Shown here one piece after another: positions 43,538-52,938 of a stretch of 64,000 bases of DNA. Location: positions 496,001-560,000 of the forward strand of contig CAKOWQ010000001.1 of the NCBI GenBank assembly GCA_934122395.1. Direction: 5' to 3'. How positions within the stretch are numbered: the stretch's first letter is position 1; each line of letters begins with the position of its first letter. Made by a program: the position numbers and the translations under genes. Below the pieces are notes generated by a model, which had not been told where the DNA came from, did not search any database, and worked only from the letters and a program-made list of their open reading frames with translations. The DNA comes from an uncultured Bacilli bacterium. Lineage in GTDB: Bacteria; Bacillota_I; Bacilli_A; RF39; UBA660.

Positions 43538-44023
43538 AAAGTTATTACGCTCAATCGTAATAACTTTTTATTTTTTGAAATTATTACGTCACTATTATAA
43601 TGTGCTAAAAATTAAAATTTATTATTTTTTTAAATTCGTGCCAACTTGGCACTATGTTTAACTTTGTCGCCACTTGCGACAAAGTTATTTTTCTTTAAAA
43701 TATTAATAAATGAAACAATAATAATTATTTCTTCAGATTTTAAATTATAAACTTCTCCCCAAAATGGGTAGAAGTCTTTCATAACTTTTGAACAAGTTGA
43801 CCGAAAGTATAATTATCCTACTTCCATCCAAATTGTTGGGAAGTTATAGTACAATTGTGCTAACTTTGGTCCAACTTGGACGGAAGTTAATTAATCATTC
43901 ATATTAGTAAATTGTGCTCAAGTTGGTCACAAGTTTGTTATAATAATTATATTCAATAATTTTACACATAATTTCTTTGTATTTTCGCCTCTATATGTAC
44001 GAAGTTAGTAATAAACTAACTTC
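43538..44023. repeat. Array of about nine short palindromes between ATPase and recombinase genes
   Basis: The 510-bp gap holds no gene but a string of inverted repeats: 43538-43567 (12-bp stem), 43638-43652 (GTGCCAACTTGGCAC), 43660-43686 (11-bp stem), 43751-43775, 43786-43808, 43820-43844, 43862-43888, 43912-43932 and 44001-44023 (9-bp stem). Many are framed by ACTT/AAGT, and several share a centre like CCAACTTGG or CAAGTTG. They differ in sequence but repeat the architecture, suggesting several binding sites for one protein or a structured RNA/DNA locus. Confidence 0.65.
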
Positions 44024-44025
44024 AA

Positions 44026-45678
44026 TTAATCAATATCATTTAATAAACTGAATTTATAATATATTTCAATATTTCTATCTTTGTCAATAACTATTTTATC
44101 AATAATAGATTGTAATAATTCTCTACTTGGATTATCAAGATTTATTAATTCCTTAATTTTATCTTCATAGTTTCTCATTTCTTTGGATGACTCTTTTTTC
44201 TTTTTATCTACTGCTTGTAGTTCTTCTATTCTAGATTTAGATTGATTTAGTAATATTTCTGTTTCTCTTGATAATCTTTTATAAGTATCTTCTGAAATAT
44301 TACCTTTAAATTTATCATCATATAGCATATCAACTTTAGCATTGTATTCTTTAATTTTTTTATTCAAAAAATTAATTTCTTCCGTTGTACTTTCTTTAGA
44401 AGTATTTTTATCATTTATAAGTCGTGCTAACGATTTTACATCAATCTCATCTAGATATTTCTTACAAGTACTTTTAATAGTACTTAGTAATGCTTCTTCT
44501 AATTTATCATAAGGCATAAAATGTGGATAACATAAATGTCTTCTTGGATCTCTTGAATATCTATTACAATTAACAGTCCAATAATCATGATTCTTTCGGT
44601 AAGTAATCGTTAAAGTATTGCCACATTCCAGACAATAAATAAGATTCTCAAATAATCTTTTTTCTCTATCAGTTTGTGTTTTCTGCTTTCTTTTAACATT
44701 ACTTTGAACTTTATTAAAAACTTCTTTACTAACTAATGGTTCATGAGTATTCTCTACAATTATCCATGCTTCTTTATTAAGAGCAACTTTCTTTTGAGAT
44801 TTATATGATAATTTAGTTTGTACATTTTGCACCATATCACCTGTGTACATTTGATTTTTTAGTATTTTCTTTACTGATGAAACAGTCCATATAGGATTGA
44901 ATTTTTGTTTTGAACCTTCTTTCTTTTTGTATAAACTTGGTGTTGGATATTTACAATCATTGAGATAACTTGCAATATTGCTTACACTTACACCATTATT
45001 TGCCATTTCAAATATCTTTTTAACAATAAAGGCAGTATCAGGATTAGGTAATAAATGTCCTTTATCTTCTGGGTCTCTCATATAACCAAAGCTAGGCTCA
45101 CTTCCAATAAATTTTCCATCTTCTTTCTTATTTCTTAAAATAGAACGTATCTTTTTAGAATTATCTCTACTTGTCATATCATTAAATACTGATTTAAAAG
45201 GTATCATTTCATTACCAACATTATTTAAAAAAGTATCTACTTGATCAAGTACAGCAATATATCTAATTTTTTTTAAAAGAAAATACTCATCGACATAATA
45301 ACCACAAGTAACATAATTTCTACCAAGTCTAGATAAATCTTTTGTTATAACACAATTTATTCTACCATTTTCAATATCTTCAAGTAATCTTTTAAATCCT
45401 GGTCTATCAAAATTGGTACCAGTAAATCCATCATCAATATATTCATCGACAAAGGTAAATTCATTTTGTTTTACAAAACTCATTAATAAATTTCTTTGAT
45501 TAATAATACTTTCACTTTCTGATTCATAACTTTTATCAGAATCTGCTTCAGATAATCTTATATATAATCCTACTCTATAGTAACTAGGGTGTTGTAATAT
45601 AGTGTTATACACGGCTTCTACTCCTTTCTTTTGTATAACATTTAAAGCCTGATTTGAGTCTACCATTAAAATAGACAT
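44026..45678 (-). CDS. Large serine recombinase of element A
   Basis: 550 aa. The resolvase catalytic domain (about 33-185) has GLYIRLSEAD with the nucleophilic Ser and KDLSRLGRNY with catalytic arginines. A recombinase domain (about 200-310, GYMRDPEDKG) follows. A zinc ribbon (CLECGNTL, about 372-379, then CNRYSRDPRRHLC) and a C-terminal coiled coil (about 440-530) complete the standard plan. It excises and integrates element A by strand exchange at a short core. The start codon at 45678 has no strong ribosome binding site; a 31-aa ORF lies 9 bp upstream and may be coupled. Confidence 0.93.
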   Translation of the reverse strand: MSILMVDSNQALNVIQKKGVEAVYNTILQHPSYYRVGLYIRLSEADSDKSYESESESIINQRNLLMSFVKQNEFTFVDEYIDDGFTGTNFDRPGFKRLLEDIENGRINCVITKDLSRLGRNYVTCGYYVDEYFLLKKIRYIAVLDQVDTFLNNVGNEMIPFKSVFNDMTSRDNSKKIRSILRNKKEDGKFIGSEPSFGYMRDPEDKGHLLPNPDTAFIVKKIFEMANNGVSVSNIASYLNDCKYPTPSLYKKKEGSKQKFNPIWTVSSVKKILKNQMYTGDMVQNVQTKLSYKSQKKVALNKEAWIIVENTHEPLVSKEVFNKVQSNVKRKQKTQTDREKRLFENLIYCLECGNTLTITYRKNHDYWTVNCNRYSRDPRRHLCYPHFMPYDKLEEALLSTIKSTCKKYLDEIDVKSLARLINDKNTSKESTTEEINFLNKKIKEYNAKVDMLYDDKFKGNISEDTYKRLSRETEILLNQSKSRIEELQAVDKKKKESSKEMRNYEDKIKELINLDNPSRELLQSIIDKIVIDKDRNIEIYYKFSLLNDID

Positions 45679-45687
45679 ATAACAAAT

Positions 45688-45783
45688 CTACGATTTTATT
45701 AAAACACATTTTATATATCCAATTATCAAATCATTAATAGTAGAATTATCATCTTTTTTAAAGGTTTCTTTAATATTAAACAT
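45688..45783 (-). CDS. Small ORF upstream of the serine recombinase, 31 aa
   Basis: ATG 45783 follows GAGGTGAAAT. The product begins MFNIKETFKKDDNSTIND and ends in a short hydrophobic stretch (LIIGYIKCVLI). Short genes of this type often precede recombinases in Firmicute elements (compare the 43-aa ORF before the element B recombinase). It may couple translation of the recombinase. Confidence 0.5.
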   Translation of the reverse strand: MFNIKETFKKDDNSTINDLIIGYIKCVLIKS

Positions 45784-45829
45784 ATTTCACCTCTTAAAAA
45801 ATTCTATGATAATTATTTCCATAATATTT

Positions 45830-46324
45830 TTATTCCTCCTCTTTTTTAAATTCTTCTAATAATTTATTCAGTTCTTCAAGTTCTTCTTTAGATGGTGTTT
45901 CGCTTTTAATTAGTTGTCCATTCCAATACTCATTACCAAACTCATCTTTGTAATATATTTTATTTATATTACTTTTATTATAATGTTTAAAGTTTGGTTG
46001 AACACTAGGATTAAAGTTTTCTTTAATACCCTGTATCTTATTCTTTAATACATGGTCAAGTGTAATTGTACGTTTAAAATTATTAGTACTATCTTTTTCA
46101 TATTTCAAATTAATATAATTTGAAGAGGCAAGATGATTAATACTTTTAGATATTGTTTGTTTACTATATCCATGAATATTCATAAAATAACTATTTGTAG
46201 CCCAACAATATCCTTTATTCTTACACAAAGAAATTATGTGCAGCAATAATAACTTTTCTAAAGATGATATTCTACTATCACTTAATACCGATATTGGTAT
46301 AATTGGATTCATAAATTCTTCCAT
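45830..46324 (-). CDS. Helix-turn-helix protein of element A, 164 aa
   Basis: The N-terminal winged helix-turn-helix of replication-initiator type (about residues 10-75) has EKLLLLHIISLCKNKGYCWATN, SKQTISKSINHLASSNYINLKYE. A disordered linker follows, and a Glu/Lys-rich C-terminal helix. The HTH_36-like fold is common in plasmid and mobile-element control proteins. ATG 46324 has GAGTGGATACT; ATG 46312 is an alternative. It probably regulates the recombinase or replication of the excised circle; this is inference. Confidence 0.65.
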   Translation of the reverse strand: MEEFMNPIIPISVLSDSRISSLEKLLLLHIISLCKNKGYCWATNSYFMNIHGYSKQTISKSINHLASSNYINLKYEKDSTNNFKRTITLDHVLKNKIQGIKENFNPSVQPNFKHYNKSNINKIYYKDEFGNEYWNGQLIKSETPSKEELEELNKLLEEFKKEEE

Positions 46325-46440
46325 AGTATCCACTCTATAGAATCATACATAAAATATATCTTTATAAAAGTGCACTTTTACATACTACTTTTCCTAGGTG
46401 TTTTCATCTTACATCAAATAAAAATAAAATGATATTGTAC

Positions 46441-46471
46441 AAAAAAGAAAAAAAGAGTACAAACTGTACTC
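46441..46471 (-). terminator. Intrinsic terminator of the defence operon
   Basis: The stem GAGTAC/GTACTC (46455-46460 with 46466-46471) has a 5-nt loop and is followed on the minus strand by TTTTTTTCTTTTTTG. It lies directly after the ATPase gene. Confidence 0.75.
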
Positions 46472-46484
46472 CCATAAAACCTAA

Positions 46485-48614
46485 TTATAAATTATTTAAT
46501 TTATCTAAAATTTCATTTCTCTCTTTGATTAAAATATTCTCAGATATATCTATAGCAGGCTGAAAAATATTTATATTTCCTTCGAAGTGATTAAACTCGT
46601 TAAGCAATGTTTTTTTTGAATAGAAAAATATTCTCATCCTACTATTTTCAATTGTTTCTTCTTTAAATGATTGGAAAATTATACTTGAAAGTTGATCATA
46701 TTTAGTGGTATTAATACTAAATTTATCAACTAATATTTTTTCAGTTTTCAATCTTAAATACAAATATGTAAGATTATTGCATAAAACTTTATTCAAAATT
46801 GGATATTCGTTTTTGTCAATAATCTCATTTAGATTACAAATATCTAAACTTAATATATCACTAATATTTATAGTATAATTATTACTCAAATTATTATTAA
46901 ATAATGAATAATATATTTGTCCTAAATCAACATGTTCTGTTTCATATCCATGCATTAATTTTGTTAATTGATTTTTTATTACTTGATTGCCTATATATTT
47001 AACATATCCTCTCATAAATGGAATTAATGAATAAATATATAATTTTTCATCTTTTACAAATTCAATAATTTTATTTGAACGAATAAAATCGAGAAAATCA
47101 GGTATTGAAATTAAAAGCATTTTTTCATTAAGATTAACTTCAATAAATCCATTCTCTTGTCCATCAAAATTATTAAATAAATAAATGTTGAAATTATTGT
47201 TATTTTGATATTCTATTAATCTTATTAAATCAATATTGTGAGTTAAAATAATTACTTTCTTTTTTATTAAAAACTTTACTATCGCATATACCAATTTATT
47301 TTTAAAAATAGAGTCAAAACTTGAGATTGGATCATCTATAACTATTATTTCATTTTCAACATTTTTTGCTTTCAAAAGTTCAAATGTTAATGAAATAAAA
47401 TTTTGTTCACCAGAACTCAATTTTAAATTTTCACGCGCTACTCCAATTAAATCTTCAGAATCTAAAGTAATAACAATTCTATTATCTGCTCTTTGTAATT
47501 TTATGCTTTTATTGATATTTTTTTCTATAAATTCTTCAATAAACATTAAGTCCTCATCAGTAATATTTAATTCTTTAGTCAACATTTCTTTATATTCTGT
47601 ATATTTATCAACAAATTCTTTTGAAAATGAAGAAGATAATAAATTGTTTATTAAAGATTTATAAATATTAATATACATTTCAATCTCTTTTATAAGATTT
47701 GAAACAATATCTATACTTCCAGATGATATTGCACGAGTCAAAGTATTTTTTATATTAAAAGGATCAGTTTCACCAATTCTATTTATAATTTCAATTAATA
47801 TATTTTTAGTATCATCGTCAAGATTATTAATTATTTCTGCTTTTTTAATATTCTTCTTTTCCAGTAATTCTTTTGAATTAATATTGTCATTATCACAAAC
47901 TATACAATTACTTAATTCATTATATTTATTTAATATAATAATAGCATCATCATATTGTTCGATTTTGGAAAAATCGTTTGATTCCTTAATATTAGAAATT
48001 CTCACTATTCTATTAATAATTTCAAAATTTTCATCAGAAATGACATACTTAAATTTATCAGCATTATGTTCATCCAGTTTTTCTTCTTTCAATTTTTGAA
48101 TAAGATGTATATAATCATCTAGATTAATATCTGTTGATTTTGCTCTAACATTTACAATCTTTTTCAGAATATTATGTAATGAATGATCTATCCATGAAAA
48201 TTTATTATCTGAAATTTTAGATAAATTCATATTATTTTTTAATGATAATCTTAAATCTTTATAAATGTCATCAAATTTATCATCAATCCATTCTTTAAGT
48301 TCATATTCTCTAGCTATATTATCACCTAATAAAAAGTCTTGTGCTTTTCCCTTAATAATATTTCTACTATTCTGATCATTTATAATATGAAACAAATTAC
48401 AATTATTAGTTGAATATTGATTTCCATCATAGTTAATTATAAATTCTCCTTGATTATCTAAAACTTTACAAAAACTACTTTTACCAACACCATTAGGAGC
48501 ATATAAAACATTGATGTTTGTATTAGTAAAATCAATTATATTATTTTTATTCATATCAATAAAATCTTCACAAAAAATATTTTCCTTCTTTAGTTTTAAA
48601 AATTCTAACTGCAT
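46485..48614 (-). CDS. RloC/PrrC-like ABC ATPase (AAA_13 family)
   Basis: 709 aa. Walker A is APNGVGKSS (39-47). A long central helical region holds NCIVCDND, a CxxC as in zinc-hook proteins (about residue 240). The ABC signature LSSGEQN (about 403-409), Walker B IIVIDDPISSFDS and the His-switch ILTHNID follow. About 230 residues then remain with no assigned fold, where a nuclease would sit in PrrC/RloC anticodon nucleases; I cannot verify the catalytic residues. GGGAGGTAATTAT fixes ATG 48614 (frame open to 48650). Last gene of a block with three restriction-modification genes, so a defence role is likely. Confidence 0.75.
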   Translation of the reverse strand: MQLEFLKLKKENIFCEDFIDMNKNNIIDFTNTNINVLYAPNGVGKSSFCKVLDNQGEFIINYDGNQYSTNNCNLFHIINDQNSRNIIKGKAQDFLLGDNIAREYELKEWIDDKFDDIYKDLRLSLKNNMNLSKISDNKFSWIDHSLHNILKKIVNVRAKSTDINLDDYIHLIQKLKEEKLDEHNADKFKYVISDENFEIINRIVRISNIKESNDFSKIEQYDDAIIILNKYNELSNCIVCDNDNINSKELLEKKNIKKAEIINNLDDDTKNILIEIINRIGETDPFNIKNTLTRAISSGSIDIVSNLIKEIEMYINIYKSLINNLLSSSFSKEFVDKYTEYKEMLTKELNITDEDLMFIEEFIEKNINKSIKLQRADNRIVITLDSEDLIGVARENLKLSSGEQNFISLTFELLKAKNVENEIIVIDDPISSFDSIFKNKLVYAIVKFLIKKKVIILTHNIDLIRLIEYQNNNNFNIYLFNNFDGQENGFIEVNLNEKMLLISIPDFLDFIRSNKIIEFVKDEKLYIYSLIPFMRGYVKYIGNQVIKNQLTKLMHGYETEHVDLGQIYYSLFNNNLSNNYTINISDILSLDICNLNEIIDKNEYPILNKVLCNNLTYLYLRLKTEKILVDKFSINTTKYDQLSSIIFQSFKEETIENSRMRIFFYSKKTLLNEFNHFEGNINIFQPAIDISENILIKERNEILDKLNNL

Positions 48615-48636
48615 ATAATTACCTCCCACTACATAA

Positions 48637-48686
48637 AAAGCGCAATACAAAAAACTTAAATATCTTTAAGCCTGTACTAGCGCTTT
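48637..48686 (-). terminator. Nested hairpin terminator inside the defence block
   Basis: An inner hairpin CTTAAA-GATA-TTTAAG followed by TTTTTTG sits inside an outer stem AAAGCGC/GCGCTTT (48637-48643 with 48680-48686), also followed by T on the minus strand. Placed between the Mrr-like and ATPase genes, it would reduce read-through, so the ATPase level may be set separately. Confidence 0.6.
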
Positions 48687-48694
48687 AACAATAC

Positions 48695-49477
48695 TTATTT
48701 TATAATTACGTTAAATACATCATTTTTTTCATCATAGTTCCATATTGATTGTCCTTCTTCAAAATCAACATTAGATATGAAATCTTTATAATGCTTAGTC
48801 ACACCACCAAAATAAGATTTATCAGAACTAATATTGTAATCCTTATATGTCTCACCATTTATAGATATTTTATATTTTGATTTAGACTGTATTAAGTTCT
48901 TATATTCACTTGGAATTCTTAATATTCTTGCTCTTACATCGTTTTTAGTGATTCTTCTCTCAATTGTTTTAATATCATCCTTATTAATATCATTCTCTTC
49001 ATCTAAAAATAAATCATTTAATTTATCAATATTAAAATAATATTTTATATCAAACATCATATCACCTTGAGACTTGCAAAAATCAATTAATTGACTTCCG
49101 TTTATTAAAGTCACAGGTTGATTAGTATCATAAGCTTCTTCTATAGCACCTTTTGTATAATCACTAGTTGTAATAAATATTTTCCTTACTGACATATCAG
49201 TCTTGGAGCCACGAAAATCTCTTATATCTCTAGGTCCTACTTTATTATTAATTGCATAACATTTTGCTTGAACAGCATACTCAATAGTATTCAAATTCAA
49301 CTGTTCAATTTCTTTTTTATTACATTTTAAATCTATTCCACCATCACCACGACGTTGAGTTACTTGGATATCATCAAAATCTAACCATTTTAAAAATATC
49401 TTACAAAAATTTTCGAATTTATATTTATCATCATCAAAATATTTAATAAATTGCTCTCTTAATTCTTCATCACTCAT
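48695..49477 (-). CDS. Mrr-like restriction endonuclease
   Basis: 260 aa. The N-terminal PD-(D/E)XK nuclease domain of the Mrr type has FENFCKIFLKWLDFDDIQVTQRRGDGGIDL, then YAVQAKCY, giving the D-(Q)xK catalytic set, and VRKIFITTSDYTKGAIEEA. The C-terminal 100 residues are unassigned and may recognise DNA. Mrr-type enzymes cut methylated or otherwise modified DNA, but here it sits within a methylase operon, 9 bp from the TdeIII-type gene, and could be a second nuclease or an effector. The start ATG 49477 is supported by AGAGGTTTAAT. Confidence 0.82.
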   Translation of the reverse strand: MSDEELREQFIKYFDDDKYKFENFCKIFLKWLDFDDIQVTQRRGDGGIDLKCNKKEIEQLNLNTIEYAVQAKCYAINNKVGPRDIRDFRGSKTDMSVRKIFITTSDYTKGAIEEAYDTNQPVTLINGSQLIDFCKSQGDMMFDIKYYFNIDKLNDLFLDEENDINKDDIKTIERRITKNDVRARILRIPSEYKNLIQSKSKYKISINGETYKDYNISSDKSYFGGVTKHYKDFISNVDFEEGQSIWNYDEKNDVFNVIIK

Positions 49478-49486
49478 ATTAAACCT

Positions 49487-50299
49487 CTAATTAAAATAAG
49501 CCTTTCTTATTCTTTCAAGTGCATCTAAAATATATCGTGAGCACATTTTATATTCATCAATTATTATATTATACCCTTCCTCATCATCACATACAAAATT
49601 CCAATATTGTTTTCCAATTAGAAGTTCATCGTCACTAAAATATTGTTTAACACGTTCTTGTCTCCATTCATTATCTTCCCCATACATGTTGTATGCTGTT
49701 GCCAAATAAATCTTAACGGTTTCTTCATCATCCAATAGTGCATTTTTTAATATAAAATATTCATCAAGCAATGCTTCTTTTTCACTTTTGGCTTTTTTGA
49801 TGTCTAAATCTCCACCAGCTTTTAATTCTATAATAAAATGTTCTTTTGTTTCTGGATTATAAAAATGATTATCAGTAACATGCTTTTTCTTAAAACTATC
49901 TATGTTTTCTGGTTTATACGCTTGCAAATTAGTATAATCTTGAACTCTAGGTTTTACATGTTTATCATATTCATTCATGATATTTGACTTTCTTTGAATT
50001 TGTTCAGGAAGTAAATAAGATGATATATCTTCTAAAACGACCTCATAAGAAATATCTGCAATATCATTAGATAATTTTTCTAATATTTTCCCAAAGCTCG
50101 AATCAAATGACCTACAAAATGCAGAATAAAACATAAATTCATTCCCCAATTCTGAAACAAAGGCATTATTTTTCTTTGCATTTATCACACCAGTTGGATC
50201 AGTTAATTCCTTCATATATCTTTTTTCAAACTTATCTACAAAATCTTTAATATTATCTCTAACTTTTTCTCTAATTTTTTGTTCCTTTATTTTATCCAT
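49487..50299 (-). CDS. TdeIII-family type II restriction endonuclease
   Basis: 270 aa. It matches the TdeIII family plan: conserved N-terminal helices with PTGVINAKKNNAFVSELGNE, then the nuclease core NPETKEHFIIELKAGGDLD (Glu-x-Lys), KIYLATAYNMYGEDNEWRQERV, and ELLIGKQYWNFVCDD. TdeIII itself cuts GGNCC, but here the partner is an adenine methylase, so specificity must not be copied. The start has AGGGAGGTTTGTA. It is 11 bp downstream of the methylase gene. Confidence 0.88.
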   Translation of the reverse strand: MDKIKEQKIREKVRDNIKDFVDKFEKRYMKELTDPTGVINAKKNNAFVSELGNEFMFYSAFCRSFDSSFGKILEKLSNDIADISYEVVLEDISSYLLPEQIQRKSNIMNEYDKHVKPRVQDYTNLQAYKPENIDSFKKKHVTDNHFYNPETKEHFIIELKAGGDLDIKKAKSEKEALLDEYFILKNALLDDEETVKIYLATAYNMYGEDNEWRQERVKQYFSDDELLIGKQYWNFVCDDEEGYNIIIDEYKMCSRYILDALERIRKAYFN

Positions 50300-50310
50300 T
50301 ACAAACCTCC

Positions 50311-51459
50311 CTAAATCTCATAATTTGTTATTATCAAATGTTCAACATTTTTATCATTTCTATTCTTTATACTAACTAAATATTTTTTATCAAACGATTT
50401 GATATATAATCCTTTAACATTATACAGATTATAAATAAAATCTGTATTTTTTATAATTAGCATAAATTTTGCTTTCGTATTTTTTAAAAAATTAGCCAAT
50501 CGTATTTGATCATTTTTACCAAATTCATTTTTAGCATATGTTGAAAATTCAGTATCATAAGGTGGATCTAAAAATATAAAATCTTTACTCGTTAATTTTA
50601 TCTTTTTACAAAAATCTTCAAAATCTAAATTAAATATATCAGTAGTTTTCATATAACTTTTTAATTTAGAAGAATTAAGATTATTTATTTTCTTATCAAA
50701 ATCTTTTCTATTATAACTTATTCCACCATAAGGAACATTAAATTTACCATTAGCATTATATCTAAACATTGATGCATAACAATATTCCCTTATAAAATAA
50801 AATATTGCACAATAAAATTCATCTTCTATCTCTAATTCTAATCTATTATTATATAAATATCTAAAATGCATATAATATGCACTTTTAAATGCACATTCCA
50901 AATTTTCTAAAATGTTTTGATCAGACATTTTTCCGCGATTTAATTCTATTTTTCTCATTCTTTCTATCTTAGATAATAAATTCTTTTTTACTTCAGATAA
51001 AAAATTATCTATTTTGATATTAAAGTGTTCTGATAGCAATCCATTGAATTCCTCAGAATGTTCCAATACAAATTCATAAATTTTATCACTATAATTAACT
51101 TTTATTCGTTTGTTAATTTTTTCCTTATTAACTTGTTTTGAATAATTTTTATATAACGATAAAAGTTCCTTTGAATTATTCTCAACAATTTTTTCAAGTA
51201 AAATCCAATTTTTATTTATTTCTTTTAATTTTTTGATAAATTTCTGATTATTATTTTTTATCATGTTATATAAAAGTATTAATTCATCTGATTTATCATT
51301 TATAATACTCTTATCACAATTTATATTTAAATATACCGAACCTCCACCAACAAATGGTTCTATGTATCTTTCAAATTTATCGGGTAAATTAGATAATATA
51401 ATTGGCAACTCTTTTTCTTTTCCACCAGCCCATTTAATAAAAGACTTTACATATGCCAT
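50311..51459 (-). CDS. D12-class DNA adenine methyltransferase
   Basis: 382 aa. SAM-binding motif I FIKWAGGKEKELP (about 7-19), FVGGGSVYLN and catalytic DPPY (FIFLDPPYDTEFS) identify a Dam/D12-type N6-adenine methylase. The insert between motifs (about 75-200) is longer than in Dam, as in enzymes with other target sites. It is the promoter-proximal gene, so the host DNA is protected before the nucleases appear. GGGAGGTAGTAAAA precedes the start, and TATAAT on the minus strand lies about 45 bp upstream. Confidence 0.92.
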   Translation of the reverse strand: MAYVKSFIKWAGGKEKELPIILSNLPDKFERYIEPFVGGGSVYLNINCDKSIINDKSDELILLYNMIKNNNQKFIKKLKEINKNWILLEKIVENNSKELLSLYKNYSKQVNKEKINKRIKVNYSDKIYEFVLEHSEEFNGLLSEHFNIKIDNFLSEVKKNLLSKIERMRKIELNRGKMSDQNILENLECAFKSAYYMHFRYLYNNRLELEIEDEFYCAIFYFIREYCYASMFRYNANGKFNVPYGGISYNRKDFDKKINNLNSSKLKSYMKTTDIFNLDFEDFCKKIKLTSKDFIFLDPPYDTEFSTYAKNEFGKNDQIRLANFLKNTKAKFMLIIKNTDFIYNLYNVKGLYIKSFDKKYLVSIKNRNDKNVEHLIITNYEI

Positions 51460-51603
51460 TTTTACTACCTCCCAACTAATAAGTTATCATCTGAAATAAT
51501 TATAACATAATATGATTATTTTTTTAAGAGTTTTGGGATATTTCCCACAAAAGAATTTGTACGGGAGTAAAAATTCAGTGCTGGCTAGACAACAATTGTA
51601 TTC

Positions 51604-52542
51604 CTAATATTCTTTTAATAACTCAGTTAATAAATTAATAATTGCAACAGGATTATCTTTTATAGTTTGATTAATCTCTTTTGTCATTTTCTGAATCTCT
51701 ATTATATCTTGAGTATTCTTTCCAAAATATTCACCATTTATATCAGGATGTAATAAGTCATTATATCTCTTAATATATTCTTCAGAGTATTTATCTTTAT
51801 CTATTTTTGATAACATTAAAAACATTCCAAATAGTATATAAGTAGTATCAATTGATATTTCTTCGTTCTTACTCAAATATTTTAAGCATGCATAAACCAA
51901 TATTTCTAAAAAATACGCATTTACTTTGTTAATAGAAATAAACAAATCTTCATCATTATTTATTCCAACTTCTACCATTGCATTAACAACTAAAGTACTA
52001 TGAGTATATAAGCATAATTTATCATAAAACTCTTTTAACAAATGCCCTATTGTTCTATTATTCATATCACTAAACATTTCTGGACTTATTGTTTTTAACT
52101 TCTTTTTTAAGCCGTTTCTCAATTTAGAAAGATTTGTGTATTCTCTTTCTACATCTTTTAAACCAAGTATTTTAAATTCGTTATATGTATCTTCATCAAA
52201 ATAAATCATCATAGCCATAACAATATTTTCAAAACATGATCTTAATAAGGTATTAGCATCTACTAATGATTTTTTATTTATTAAGTAATGTATATTTTTT
52301 ATAGATATTAATGATTGATTTAATAAATTTATTGTTTCTCTACGAATATCACTATTTTTATATAATAATTTGATATTTTGTTTATTTGCGTTTCTTAATG
52401 GAATAATAAAATTATTTTTTACTGATTTTTCTAATTTTGCTTTTAAAGTATTTAAATCTTTTTCAGTTAAGATTTTTAATAATTGTTTTATTTGATCTTC
52501 AGTTAAATTTTTGGTAATTTCTTTTATTTGTTCATCTGTCAT
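51604..52542 (-). CDS. Helical hypothetical protein of element A, 312 aa
   Basis: Not recognised. The N-terminal 40 residues repeat a short helix (LTEDQIKQLLKILTE). The rest is helical, with RNANKQN and ANTLLRSCFENIVMAMMIYF; such an arrangement recalls DUF5677/HEPN-like bundles, but the evidence is thin. No membrane segment or signal. GGAGGTGCTAT precedes the start. It lies between the methylase promoter and the TnpV end of the element. The methylase upstream gap (51460-51603) holds only promoter sequence. Confidence 0.6.
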   Translation of the reverse strand: MTDEQIKEITKNLTEDQIKQLLKILTEKDLNTLKAKLEKSVKNNFIIPLRNANKQNIKLLYKNSDIRRETINLLNQSLISIKNIHYLINKKSLVDANTLLRSCFENIVMAMMIYFDEDTYNEFKILGLKDVEREYTNLSKLRNGLKKKLKTISPEMFSDMNNRTIGHLLKEFYDKLCLYTHSTLVVNAMVEVGINNDEDLFISINKVNAYFLEILVYACLKYLSKNEEISIDTTYILFGMFLMLSKIDKDKYSEEYIKRYNDLLHPDINGEYFGKNTQDIIEIQKMTKEINQTIKDNPVAIINLLTELLKEY

Positions 52543-52638
52543 ATAGCACCTCCAAAATTATCTATTATTATAGCATATAAGTCGTCAATTTCATCCATTT
52601 AAAAACTCTATCAGTTTGTTCTAATAGAGTTTTCCTTT

Positions 52639-52938
52639 TTAATAAAATTTCTTTAATATCATTGGATTATTATTTACTATTTTTAAGTTATATTTTATCC
52701 TTAATATCTTCTTTATAGATGGTATAAGTTTATCTATATCACATCTTACATTAAATATATCTATTGCTGAATTAATATAATTATATAGTGGTGCTTTAGA
52801 TAATACTTTCTTATAAAAACTATCTGCTATGTAAAAGGCTACTATATCGGGTATTACAAATTCTTTTAGATAGTTATCATAATTAATGCATACTGGTAAG
52901 TATATTCTTTCAAATTCTTCATCAGTTATATCACGCAT
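52639..52938 (-). CDS. Hypothetical protein overlapping tnpV, 99 aa
   Basis: Small, slightly basic, helical protein (starts MRDITDEEFERIYLPVC). Its start overlaps the end of tnpV by 8 bp, so the two are translationally coupled. I do not know the family; it is presumably an element-housekeeping gene. Confidence 0.55.
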   Translation of the reverse strand: MRDITDEEFERIYLPVCINYDNYLKEFVIPDIVAFYIADSFYKKVLSKAPLYNYINSAIDIFNVRCDIDKLIPSIKKILRIKYNLKIVNNNPMILKKFY

